From JAEUIA01 sp038330085 (lineage in GTDB: Bacteria > Planctomycetota > UBA1135 > GCA-002686595), in contig JBBQNP010000004.1 in assembly GCA_038330085.1 (NCBI GenBank), forward strand, positions 15,806-79,805: 64,000 bases of DNA. The letters run 5' to 3'. The first letter of the stretch is position 1, and every line of letters begins with the position of its first letter. A model generated the notes under the pieces. That model saw nothing but the letters and a program-made list of their open reading frames with translations. It ran no database searches and was not told the DNA's origin. A program made the position numbers and the translations under genes. Positions 8,237-16,605 of this stretch are shown here, one piece after another.

Positions 8237-8983
8237 TCAGTCTTTGTCGACGTGCGTTTGCCGCAAGGCGACTGGAGCCGTCTTCTTGCGCAGGCGGATG
8301 TTCAGCATCTCGACGCCGAACGAGAACGCCATCGCGAAGTAGGCGTAGCCCTTCTCGATGTGCTGGCCGAGCCCCTCGGCGACCAGCAACACGCCGATCA
8401 GGATCAGGAACGAGAGTGCCAGCATCTTGATCGTCGGATGCCGCTCGACGAAATCGCCGACGGCCTTCGCGAACACGAGCATCACGCCCACCGAGCTCAC
8501 GACGGCGGTGATCATGATCTCGATGTGCTGCGCCATGCCGACCGCGGTGATCACCGAGTCGAGCGAGAACACCATGTCGAGCACCATGATCTGCACGATC
8601 GTCGAAGCGAACGAAACGGCACGACGCGAACCGTCGGCGTGGTGTTCCTCGCCCTCGAGCTTGTCGTGGATCTCCCACGTCGCCTTCGCGATCAGGAACA
8701 AACCGCCACCTAGCAGGATCACGTCGCGCCCCGTGACGCCGTGGTCGAAGACGCTGAACAGATGCGCGGTCAGGCCCATCACCCAAGTCAACGCGAGCAA
8801 GAGACCAATGCGCATCAACATCGCACCCGCGAGACCGATGCGACGCGCACTCGCGCGCTGTGCGTCGGGCAACTTTCCCGTCAGGATCGACAGGAAGATG
8901 ATGTTGTCGATCCCGAGCACGACCTCGAGCACGGTCAGTGTCAGGAGCGCGATCAGGTTGTCGGTCGTCAGGAGATGGGTCAC
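8237..8983 (-). CDS. TerC family integral membrane protein
   Basis: The 248-residue hydrophobic protein begins MTHLLTTDNLIALLTLTVLEVVLG and has the TerC hallmark LEVVLGIDNIIFLS near residue 18 and MVLDMVFSLDSVITAVG near residue 133. Acidic residues in these two membrane segments define the family, and about seven membrane helices are expected. Some TerC relatives export Mn2+ or support metal loading of exported proteins; others accompany tellurium resistance genes. Metal efflux is the reasonable guess, but the ligand is not readable here. The gene is divergent from the argR promoter region, and a 78-bp palindromic element abuts its stop codon. Confidence 0.9.
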   Translation of the reverse strand: MTHLLTTDNLIALLTLTVLEVVLGIDNIIFLSILTGKLPDAQRASARRIGLAGAMLMRIGLLLALTWVMGLTAHLFSVFDHGVTGRDVILLGGGLFLIAKATWEIHDKLEGEEHHADGSRRAVSFASTIVQIMVLDMVFSLDSVITAVGMAQHIEIMITAVVSSVGVMLVFAKAVGDFVERHPTIKMLALSFLILIGVLLVAEGLGQHIEKGYAYFAMAFSFGVEMLNIRLRKKTAPVALRQTHVDKD

Positions 8984-9124
8984 GGGATCTCGATCGTGAG
9001 GTGGGCGGCCACAGGCTCGTTCCGCACCCAGGCGGGGCGCGCAGGGGCACTCCTACCCGCTCGTCCGTCTGGATAATAAGGAGAAGGTGTTTTCGCCTCA
9101 CCGGGCATGGCCAGAGCCGATTCA

Positions 9125-9190
9125 TGCATTTCCATGCCGGATTATGCTTGATTTCTGCGTCCAGACGTCGATACTTGGCATTCTCATGCC
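9125..9190 (+). promoter_or_regulatory. Candidate argR promoter flanked by two ARG-box-like palindromes
   Basis: TGCATTTCCATGCC at 9125..9138 and GGCATTCTCATGCC at 9177..9190 share the form xGCAT-N4-ATGCC and lie 52 bases apart centre to centre (about five helical turns). The form resembles the TGAAT-N4-ATTCA core of known ARG boxes. Between them are a possible -35 TTGATT (9148..9153) and -10 GATACT (9170..9175), 16 bases apart, so the second box would cover the transcription start. Autoregulation of the arginine operon by ArgR is the natural reading. It is not demonstrated. Confidence 0.6.
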
Positions 9191-9206
9191 TGCTCGTGAC
9201 CAAGGA

Positions 9207-9695
9207 ATGCATCGAACCCTCCCGGAGGGCCCTGCCGTGCATGGTCGGGAGGCACGTCGTCGGGCGGTGCTCGAGCTCGTCGCCAAGGGCGGCATCAAGA
9301 GCCAGTACGACCTGCAGGATGCTCTCGTCGGGCGCGGCGTCGCGGTGAACCAGGCGACGCTCTCCCGCGACATCCGCGCGCTCGGTCTGCTCAAGGGCAA
9401 GGACGGTTACGAGCTGCCGGCGAATGCGCTGCCGACGAGCTCGGATCCGTCGCTCGCGTTGTACTCCGCGGTACACGCATCGCTCGCTTCGACCGAGACG
9501 GCGGGAACGCTCGTCGTGTTGCGCACTCCGATCGCGAGCGCCAACACGCTCGCCATCGCGATCGATCGCGCGGGATGGCCCACCGTCGTCGGCACCATTG
9601 CCGGTGACGACACCGTGTTCGTGGCGACGCGCACCGTGAGCGATGCGCGTCACGTCGAGTCGCTGCTCCTCGAAATCAAGAGCAGACGAGGCTGA
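9207..9695 (+). CDS. argR: Arginine repressor ArgR
   Basis: From ATG 9207 the product has 162 residues. The winged-helix half contains RRRAVLELVAKGGIKSQYDL and VNQATLSRDIRALGL, the family's recognition helix region (usual form TQATLSRDI). The C-terminal half, with LVVLRTPIASANTLA and GTIAGDDTVFVATR, is the hexamerising arginine-binding domain. The frame is open further upstream and ATG 9186 or GTG 9087 are possible starts. ATG 9207 gives the usual family length and leaves both ARG-box-like palindromes outside the gene. One base separates it from argC, so repressor and biosynthetic genes form one operon. Confidence 0.93.
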   Translation: MHRTLPEGPAVHGREARRRAVLELVAKGGIKSQYDLQDALVGRGVAVNQATLSRDIRALGLLKGKDGYELPANALPTSSDPSLALYSAVHASLASTETAGTLVVLRTPIASANTLAIAIDRAGWPTVVGTIAGDDTVFVATRTVSDARHVESLLLEIKSRRG

Positions 9696-9696
9696 C

Positions 9697-10680
9697 ATGA
9701 AGCGCGTCGCCGTCCTCGGCGCTTCCGGCTACACAGGCCGGGAGCTGGCGCGATTGCTGCGCCATCACGACTCGCTCGTCGTCGAAGGTCTCTTCGGCGG
9801 ACGCGAAGGTGTCGCACCCGATGCGCCTGAGCTGCCGTGCGACGACCGCATCGAGATGCTCGATTGGAAGCGCATCGAGCGGTGCGACGGTGTGTTCTTG
9901 TGCACGCCGCACGGTGCTTCGGCGGAGTTGGCGCGGCGCTCGCTCGAGCTCGGGGTCAAGGTCGTCGATCTGTCGGCGGACTTCAGGTTGCCCGATGCAA
10001 AGCAGTACGCGGCGTTGCACCAGCACGTCCATCCGGCGCCGGAGCTGCTCGGTGAAGCCGTGTACGGTCTCGTCGAGCACGCGCGCGATGCGATCGCGCC
10101 GGCACGCCTCGTCGCGAACCCGGGTTGCTATCCGACGTCGATCCTTTTGGCGCTGAAGCCCTTGATCGAAGCGGGCCTGGTTGACGCACACGCGCCGATC
10201 GTGGCCGATTCGAAGAGCGGCGTGTCGGGCGCCGGCAAGAACGCGAGCGCACGCACGCACTTCGGCGCGACGAACGAGAACTTCCTCGCGTACGCCGTCG
10301 GCACGCACCGTCACGCGCCGGAGATCCAGCGTTACGCGGGCTCGGACAAGATCGTGTTCGTCCCCCACCTGCTGCCGATTTTCCGCGGCATTCTCTCGAC
10401 GATCTACGTGCCACCTTCGAACGGCGTGGGTGCGGGCGAAGTGATGGCGTGCCTCGCCGATCGCTACTCGGGCGAGCGCTTCGTCCACGTGTATCCGCGC
10501 GGGCTGCCCGAGCTGAACCGCGTGCAGATGACGAACGAGTGCCACATCGGCGTCGCTGCTTGTGGCGACCTCGTCGTCGTCGTGTCGGCGATCGACAACC
10601 TGGTGAAGGGTGCCTCCGGTCAGGCGCTGCAGAACATGAACCTGATGCTCGGCCTCGAAGAAAGCGCGGGTTTGGCATGA
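9697..10680 (+). CDS. argC: N-acetyl-gamma-glutamyl-phosphate reductase
   Basis: ArgC reduces N-acetylglutamyl phosphate to the semialdehyde with NADPH, the third step to ornithine. The 327-residue protein shows GASGYTG (residues 8-14) for nucleotide binding and NPGCYPTS with catalytic Cys144, followed by SKSGVSGAGK. Length is typical. ATG 9697 follows the argR stop by one base. The 3' end overlaps argB by four bases (ATGA), a translational coupling arrangement. Confidence 0.97.
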   Translation: MKRVAVLGASGYTGRELARLLRHHDSLVVEGLFGGREGVAPDAPELPCDDRIEMLDWKRIERCDGVFLCTPHGASAELARRSLELGVKVVDLSADFRLPDAKQYAALHQHVHPAPELLGEAVYGLVEHARDAIAPARLVANPGCYPTSILLALKPLIEAGLVDAHAPIVADSKSGVSGAGKNASARTHFGATNENFLAYAVGTHRHAPEIQRYAGSDKIVFVPHLLPIFRGILSTIYVPPSNGVGAGEVMACLADRYSGERFVHVYPRGLPELNRVQMTNECHIGVAACGDLVVVVSAIDNLVKGASGQALQNMNLMLGLEESAGLA

Positions 10681-11549
10681 GGATCCTCGCGAAGGTCGGC
10701 GGTGCGCAGCTCGAGGAAGCGTCGGCGCGCAAGAGCTTGTGCACGTCGATCGCGCGCGCGCGCGGGGCGGGGCACGAGATCGTGCTCGTCCACGGCGGCG
10801 GCAACCAGATTCGGACGCTGGTGCGCGCTCTCGGATTGGAAGAGCGTTACCACGACGGTCTGCGGATCACCGATGCGCGCACTGCCGATGCGGTCGCGAT
10901 GACACTGTGCGGGCTCGTCAACAAGGAGCTCGTGCATGCGTTGCAGCAAGCGGGCGTGAGTGCGTGCGGGCTGTCGGGCGCCGACGGTGCGACGTTTCAC
11001 GCACGCAAGCTCGAAGCCCGCAGCGCCGACGGTGCCGCGGTCGACCTCGGCTACGTCGGCACGGTCGCGCAAGTCGACGGACGCCTCGTCGAGACGCTGA
11101 TCGCGCAAGGCTACGTGCCCGTGATCGCGACCGCGGCACCGCTCGCCGCGGGCGAGAGCGCGCCGTCCGACCACCTGTACAACGTCAACGCCGACATGGC
11201 CGCGGGTCCGCTCGCACGTGCGCTCGATTGCGATGCGCTGTTGTTCCTGACCGACGTCGAAGGCGTGCTCGACGGCGATCGCGCGCGCATCGCGGCGCTG
11301 ACGCCCGAACGCTGCGCCAAGTTGCGCGCGGGCGGCGTCGTCACGGGCGGCATGATCCCGAAGACGGAAGCGGCACTGGCTGCGTTGAAGGAAAACCCCG
11401 ATGCCGTCGTGAAGATTGCGCCTGCCAAGGGCGAGGACTGCGTGCTGCGTGCGCTGGCTCAGACTGTGGGCACGCGCTTCGTGAACGACATCGACGACGC
11501 AAGGCTGACGGATGACGTGCACGGCGGAGTGAAAGGGAGAGAGATCTGA
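10677..11549 (+). CDS. argB: Acetylglutamate kinase
   Basis: ArgB phosphorylates N-acetylglutamate, the second step of the pathway. The 290-residue protein has the amino-acid kinase features: an early lysine in ILAKVGG, VHGGGNQI near residue 39, the NVNAD block, LTDVEGVL and the conserved GGMIPK. The start at ATG 10677 overlaps argC by four bases, and the stop overlaps the argD start by one base (TGATG). The N-terminal arginine-sensing helix of feedback-inhibited kinases is not evident, because the protein begins directly at the kinase fold. Control may therefore rest on ArgR and ArgJ instead; this is inference. Confidence 0.95.
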   Translation: MRILAKVGGAQLEEASARKSLCTSIARARGAGHEIVLVHGGGNQIRTLVRALGLEERYHDGLRITDARTADAVAMTLCGLVNKELVHALQQAGVSACGLSGADGATFHARKLEARSADGAAVDLGYVGTVAQVDGRLVETLIAQGYVPVIATAAPLAAGESAPSDHLYNVNADMAAGPLARALDCDALLFLTDVEGVLDGDRARIAALTPERCAKLRAGGVVTGGMIPKTEAALAALKENPDAVVKIAPAKGEDCVLRALAQTVGTRFVNDIDDARLTDDVHGGVKGREI

Positions 11550-12712
11550 TGGACGAGCACGTGCTGCACACCTACCAGCGCGCCGAAGAGGTCTTCGTGT
11601 CCGGCAACGGCGCGGAAGTCGTCGACGCGAACGGCACCAAGTACCTGGATTTCCTGGGTGGAATAGCCGTGTCCGCCCTCGGTCACGCGCACCCGAAGTT
11701 GATCGAGGCACTGCGCGACCAACTCGGCCTGATCCACGTGTCGAACCTCTTTCGTCACCCCTACACCGAAGAGGTCGCGACGCGGCTCGCGCGTTTGAGC
11801 GGCCTTTCGTCGGTGTTCTTCACCAACAGCGGCACCGAAGCCAACGAGTGCGCTCTCAAGCTCGCGCGCAAGCACCAGCGCAACGTCGGATCGCCCGAGC
11901 GCACCGGCTATGTCGCGCTCGAGGGCGGTTTCCACGGCCGCACGATGGGTTCGCTCTCGATCACGCACACCGCGAAGTATCGCGCGCCGTTCGAGCCGCT
12001 CGTGCCGGGTGTCACGTGGGTTGCTCCCGACGACGTCCAAGCGCTCGAGTCGACCTTGCGCAACACGCTTCCCGCTGCGCTGATCCTCGAGCCGATCCAA
12101 GGCGAGTCGGGCGTGCGCGACATCGCGTTCGACTACCTGCGCGCGGCGCGGCGCGTCTGCGACGAGACCGGCACGCTTCTCATCCACGACGAAGTGCAAG
12201 CGGGTTGTGGACGCACGGGCAACTTCCTCGCGGGCGACGCAGCGGGCATCAAACCCGACATTGCGACGCTGGCGAAGCCGCTCGCCGCCGGTCTGCCGAT
12301 GGGCGCGTGCATCGTGTCCGCGAAGCTCGACAACACGTTTCAACCTGGCGATCACGGCTCGACGTTCGCGGGCGGTCCACTCGTGTGCCGTGCGGCGCTC
12401 GTGTTCCTGCGCGAGCTCGAAGAAGGCGGCCTCATACGACAGGTAGCTGAGCGCGGTACGCAACTGCGCGCCGGTCTCGAAGGCCTGCAGCGCGAGCTGC
12501 CCGTCATCACCGAGCTGCGCGGACGCGGATTGATCCAAGGCGTGCGCCTCGCGCGCGGCGCTGAACAGGCGCAAAAAGAGCTCTACCGCTCCGGCCTGAT
12601 CGTCAACCGCACCGGCGGCGACGTGCTGCGGCTCTTGCCGCCGTACGTGATCACGAGCGCGCAGATCGCGCGCGGTCTCGACATCCTGCGCGACGTGCTG
12701 CGCGCGATCTGA
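11549..12712 (+). CDS. argD: Acetylornithine aminotransferase
   Basis: This is a class III PLP aminotransferase of 387 residues converting N-acetylglutamate semialdehyde to N-acetylornithine. Visible landmarks are FTNSGTEANE (phosphate binding), GFHGRTMG, EPIQGESG, the cofactor aspartate in HDEVQAGCGRTG and the Schiff-base Lys243 in LAKPLAAGLPMG. Related enzymes may also act on succinyldiaminopimelate, but the operon context fixes the arginine role. The start overlaps the argB stop by one base. A 69-base gap before argF is the largest inside the cluster. Confidence 0.96.
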   Translation: MDEHVLHTYQRAEEVFVSGNGAEVVDANGTKYLDFLGGIAVSALGHAHPKLIEALRDQLGLIHVSNLFRHPYTEEVATRLARLSGLSSVFFTNSGTEANECALKLARKHQRNVGSPERTGYVALEGGFHGRTMGSLSITHTAKYRAPFEPLVPGVTWVAPDDVQALESTLRNTLPAALILEPIQGESGVRDIAFDYLRAARRVCDETGTLLIHDEVQAGCGRTGNFLAGDAAGIKPDIATLAKPLAAGLPMGACIVSAKLDNTFQPGDHGSTFAGGPLVCRAALVFLRELEEGGLIRQVAERGTQLRAGLEGLQRELPVITELRGRGLIQGVRLARGAEQAQKELYRSGLIVNRTGGDVLRLLPPYVITSAQIARGLDILRDVLRAI

Positions 12713-12781
12713 TCTTCGGCACGAACTCACCCTCCCGCTGTTCTCTCTTCTCGAAGCAACCTTGGCTCGAGGCAACACGCC

Positions 12782-13735
12782 ATGACCACCACCACCCAGT
12801 TCGGCACTCTCCCGTGCAAGGACCTCTTGTCCATCGCGCAACTCGGCGTTGGCGACGTCCACACGATCTTCGATGCGGCGGCCACGTTGAAGGCCGATCG
12901 CAACGCCTACACCCAAGTGCTCGCGAACAAGCGCCTCGGGATGATCTTCGAGAAGGACTCGCTGCGCACGCGCTTCACGTTCGACGTGGGCATGCAGGAC
13001 CTCGGCGGCTCGGCCGTGTTCATGGACCACCGCGACGTGAAGCTCGGCTCGCGCGAGTCGCTCAAGGACATGGCCAAGAACCTCGAGCGCTGGGTGCACG
13101 GCATCGTCGCCCGCACGTACAAGCACCGCGTGCTCGAGGAGCTCGCGGCGAACTGCAACATCCCGGTGATCAACGGGCTGTCGGATTACTTGCACCCGTG
13201 CCAGGCGTTGGCGGACTACTTCACGCTGACCGAGCGCTGGGGCGACGTGAAGGGTCGCAAGGTCGTGTACGTCGGCGACGGCAACAACACGTGTCACTCG
13301 CTCGTGCACACCGGCGCGCGTCTCGGTGCGCACGTGACCGTGTGCTCGCCCGAGGGTTTCGAGCCCAACGCGCGCGTGATCAGCGAGGCCATGTTGATGG
13401 CGCGCGAGTCGGGCAGCGACATCCAGATCTCGAACGATCCGGAGAAGAGCGTGGCCGGCGCCGATGCCGTGTACACCGATGTGTGGGCCTCGATGGGCCA
13501 GGAAGACGAGATCGAGGAACGCGCTGCGATCTTCGAGAACTTCCGCATCGACGAGGAATTGATGGCCCTGGCGAAGCCGGATGCGCTCTTCATGCACTGT
13601 TTGCCGGCACACCGCGGGCAGGAGGTGACCTCGCCCGTGATCGACGGACCGAACTCGATCGTGTACGACATCGCGGAGAACCGCTTGCACGTGCAGAAGG
13701 CCGTGCTCGTGCTCCTCATGCAGGACAAGGGCTGA
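12782..13735 (+). CDS. argF: Ornithine carbamoyltransferase
   Basis: The 317-residue enzyme joins carbamoyl phosphate to ornithine to give citrulline. The carbamoyl-phosphate loop is SLRTR at residues 60-64, a known alternative to STRTR, followed by HPCQ (138-141) and HCLPAHRG near residue 280. The WASMGQE segment is typical of ornithine enzymes rather than acetylornithine carbamoyltransferase. Placement after argD and before argG fits an anabolic role. No strong ribosome site is visible before ATG 12782. Confidence 0.95.
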   Translation: MTTTTQFGTLPCKDLLSIAQLGVGDVHTIFDAAATLKADRNAYTQVLANKRLGMIFEKDSLRTRFTFDVGMQDLGGSAVFMDHRDVKLGSRESLKDMAKNLERWVHGIVARTYKHRVLEELAANCNIPVINGLSDYLHPCQALADYFTLTERWGDVKGRKVVYVGDGNNTCHSLVHTGARLGAHVTVCSPEGFEPNARVISEAMLMARESGSDIQISNDPEKSVAGADAVYTDVWASMGQEDEIEERAAIFENFRIDEELMALAKPDALFMHCLPAHRGQEVTSPVIDGPNSIVYDIAENRLHVQKAVLVLLMQDKG

Positions 13736-13771
13736 GCGGCGTCACGCCCTCATCACGAGAAGGACATCCCG

Positions 13772-15202
13772 ATGGCCGAAAAAGTAGTGCTCGCGTACTC
13801 CGGTGGACTCGACACGTCCATCATCATCCCCTACCTCAAGGAAGTGCACGGTCTGGAGGTGCACTGCGTCTGCGGTGACGTCGGACAGGGCGAGTCCGAG
13901 CTCGCGGGCCTCGAGGAGAAGGCCAAGCGCTCCGGCGCCAAGTCGTGCAAGGTCGTCGACCAGCGCGAGGAGTTCCTCGTCGACTACGTGTGGCCGAACC
14001 TGCGCGCGATGAGCGTGTACGAAGGCCGCTACTTGCTCGGCACGAGCATGGCGCGTCCGATCCTCGCCAAGGCGCAGGTCGACTACGCGCGCGAGCTCGA
14101 CGCGCACATCCTCGCACACGGCTGCACGGGCAAAGGCAACGACCAGGTGCGCTTCGAGCTGGCGTACATGGCGCTCTACCCCGACGTGAACATCATCGCG
14201 CCGTGGCGGGAGTGGGACATCCGCTCGCGTGAGGACGCGCTCGACTATGCGGCGTCGCGCAACATCCCGGTCACGGCGTCGCGCACGAAGATCTACTCGC
14301 GCGACCGCAACCTGTGGCACATCAGCCACGAGGGCGGATCGCTGGAGGACCCGGCCATGCGTCCGCCCGACGACGTGTGGGTGATGACGACGAACCCCGA
14401 GGATGCGCCGAACAAGCCACAGATCGTTTCCATCGCATACGAGCGGGGTGTGCCGATCGCCGTCGACGGTGAGTTGCTCGATCCGGTCGAGCTCGTCACG
14501 AAATTGAACGTGATCGGAGGCAAGCACGGGGTCGGTCGCATCGACATCGTCGAGAACAGGTTGGTCGGCATGAAGTCGCGCGGCGTGTACGAGACGCCGG
14601 GCGGCACGATCATCCTCGAGGGCCTGCGCACGCTGCGCTCGCTGACGATGGATCGCGACACGTTCCGCCAGTGCGAGAAGCTCATGCCGGAGTACGCCGA
14701 CATCGTGTACACGGGTCGGTGGTTCGCGCCGGTGCGTGAGGCGCTCGATGCGTTCTTCACGAAGGCGACGGAGACGGTGACCGGTGCGGTGCAGGTCAAG
14801 CTGTTCAAGGGCAGCGCAACGACGATCGCTTCGAAGAGCACGTTCTCGTTGTACAGCGAGGATCTCGCGACGTTCGGTCCGAGCGGTTCGTTCGATCACG
14901 CGGACTCGGCGGGCTTCGTGAAGCTGTACGGTTTGCCCGGCATGGTCGCGGCCGGCGTGCGGCGCGCGAACGCGAAGCTCTTGTCAGCGAACTCGACGCC
15001 GACGAAGGCGAGAACCTCGAAGGCCCGCTCGAGCAAGGGTGCGAACAAGATCGGCTCGGCGAAGAGCACGACGGGCGCTCCGGGGCTCGGCAGAGTGGAG
15101 CTCGGCAGCGTGAAGGTCGGCGCGACGAAGGCCGCCAGCTCGAAGTCCGCTGCCGCGAAGAAGTCGCGTGGCAAGCTCGTGACCGGAAAGGCGCGCGCGT
15201 GA
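13772..15202 (+). CDS. argG: Argininosuccinate synthase with an unusual basic tail
   Basis: ArgG condenses citrulline and aspartate using ATP. The PP-loop AYSGGLDTS (residues 8-16) and TGKGNDQVRFE mark the active site, and the catalytic core ends near residue 404. The protein is 476 residues long, while the family usually stops near 400. The last 72 residues (14984..15199) are rich in Lys, Ser, Ala and Thr with 17 basic and only one acidic residue, in SKAR/KSAAAKKS-like patterns. They look disordered and resemble histone-H1-like or nucleic-acid-binding tails. The stop overlaps the argH GTG by four bases, so the tail is genuinely in frame and not a run-on. Confidence 0.95.
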   Translation: MAEKVVLAYSGGLDTSIIIPYLKEVHGLEVHCVCGDVGQGESELAGLEEKAKRSGAKSCKVVDQREEFLVDYVWPNLRAMSVYEGRYLLGTSMARPILAKAQVDYARELDAHILAHGCTGKGNDQVRFELAYMALYPDVNIIAPWREWDIRSREDALDYAASRNIPVTASRTKIYSRDRNLWHISHEGGSLEDPAMRPPDDVWVMTTNPEDAPNKPQIVSIAYERGVPIAVDGELLDPVELVTKLNVIGGKHGVGRIDIVENRLVGMKSRGVYETPGGTIILEGLRTLRSLTMDRDTFRQCEKLMPEYADIVYTGRWFAPVREALDAFFTKATETVTGAVQVKLFKGSATTIASKSTFSLYSEDLATFGPSGSFDHADSAGFVKLYGLPGMVAAGVRRANAKLLSANSTPTKARTSKARSSKGANKIGSAKSTTGAPGLGRVELGSVKVGATKAASSKSAAAKKSRGKLVTGKARA

Positions 15203-16605
15203 CGAAGCTTTGGGGAGGACGGTTCGCGGGCAAGACCGATCCGCGCTTCGCGGAGTTCAACCGCAGCCTGCACGTGGACTTCCGTTTCGTCCTCGAGGAC
15301 ATCGGCGGGAGCGAGGCGTGGGCGAACGCACTCGCGCGTGCCGGCGTGCTCACGAAGAAGGAGGCGATGACCATCGTCACGGCGCTCCACGACATCGCCG
15401 CTGAAATCGACCAGGATCCGACGGCGTTCGCGGAATCGGACGCCGAAGACGTGCACGCCTACGTCGAATCCTGTCTGGCCGCGAAGGTCGGCGATCTGGC
15501 GCGCAAGCTGCACACCGGCCGCTCGCGCAACGACCAGGTCGCGACCGACCTCAAGCTGTGGATGCGCACGACGGTGATCGAGATCAGCCTCGAGCTGGAG
15601 CAGCTCATCACGGCGCTCGTCGAGCTCGCGGAGCCGAACACAGCACTGCCGATGCCCGGGTACACGCACCTGCAGCGCGCACAACCGATCACCGTCGGAC
15701 ATCACCTGCTCGCGTACGCGGCCATGTTCGATCGCGACAGGAACCGCATCTACGACTGCTCGGCGCGAATGGACACGTGTCCGCTCGGAAGCGGCGCGCT
15801 CGCGGGCACGGCGTACGACGTCGATCGCGACGCACTTTCGAAAGAGCTCGGCTTCGCTCACCCGACGCGCAACAGCATCGACGCCGTGAGCGACCGCGAC
15901 CACGTGTGCGAGCTCTTGTTCGTGTGCTCCATGATCGGCGTGCACCTGTCGCGGTTGGCGGAGGACTGGATCTTCTTTTCCTCCACCGAGGCGGGATTCC
16001 TCGAGCTTTCCGACGCGATCGCGACCGGGTCGAGTTTGATGCCGCAGAAGAAAAACCCGGACAGCCTCGAGCTCCTCCGCGGCAAGTCGGCGCGCACGAT
16101 CGGGCACTTGGTGGGGCTCATCACGCTGATGAAGGGCCTGCCTCTCGCGTACGACAAGGACATGCAGGAGGACAAGGAAGCCCTCTTCGACGCCGTCGAT
16201 ACGACCATGGATTCACTGGCCGTCGCGACGATCGTCGTGCGCAACGTGCGCTTCCGCGCCGACCGTTGTCGCGAGGAAGCCTCGAAGGGCTACTTGAACG
16301 CCACCGACCTCGCCGATTTGCTCGTCGCGAAGGGCACGTCCTTCCGTGACGCGCACGAGAAGACCGGTGCTGCCGTGCGCGCGGCCATCGAAGCCGGTTG
16401 CGAGCTGGAGGATCTGCCGAGCGCGCGCGTGAAGCAGCTTCTGCCGGAGCTGTCCGCGCTGAGCCCGGCGGAGTTGAAGTCGGCGCTGTCCGTCGAGGCT
16501 TGCCTCGCACGCCGCAAGTCGATCGGCGGAACGGCTCCGACACAAGTCGCGGCCGAGATCAAGTCCTGGAAGAAAGAGTTGGAGTCATGGAACAACCCAC
16601 GCTGA
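15199..16605 (+). CDS. argH: Argininosuccinate lyase
   Basis: ArgH splits argininosuccinate into arginine and fumarate, the last step. The 468-residue protein belongs to the fumarase/aspartase superfamily and shows LWGGRFAG at the N-terminus, TGRSRNDQVATD, PGYTHLQRAQP and the signature loop GSSLMPQKKNPD. The start is GTG 15199, overlapping the argG stop (GTGA). The gene's end overlaps argJ by 19 bases. Length is normal. Confidence 0.96.
   Translation: MTKLWGGRFAGKTDPRFAEFNRSLHVDFRFVLEDIGGSEAWANALARAGVLTKKEAMTIVTALHDIAAEIDQDPTAFAESDAEDVHAYVESCLAAKVGDLARKLHTGRSRNDQVATDLKLWMRTTVIEISLELEQLITALVELAEPNTALPMPGYTHLQRAQPITVGHHLLAYAAMFDRDRNRIYDCSARMDTCPLGSGALAGTAYDVDRDALSKELGFAHPTRNSIDAVSDRDHVCELLFVCSMIGVHLSRLAEDWIFFSSTEAGFLELSDAIATGSSLMPQKKNPDSLELLRGKSARTIGHLVGLITLMKGLPLAYDKDMQEDKEALFDAVDTTMDSLAVATIVVRNVRFRADRCREEASKGYLNATDLADLLVAKGTSFRDAHEKTGAAVRAAIEAGCELEDLPSARVKQLLPELSALSPAELKSALSVEACLARRKSIGGTAPTQVAAEIKSWKKELESWNNPR

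Noticed and set aside
7890..9698. A 602-codon minus-strand frame across terC and argR
   Set aside because: It conflicts with the well-supported terC and argR genes; composition is that of a shadow.
11459..13690. A 743-codon open frame on the minus strand across argD and argF
   Set aside because: It runs antisense to unmistakable argD and argF sequences and its product is low-complexity Arg/Val/His.
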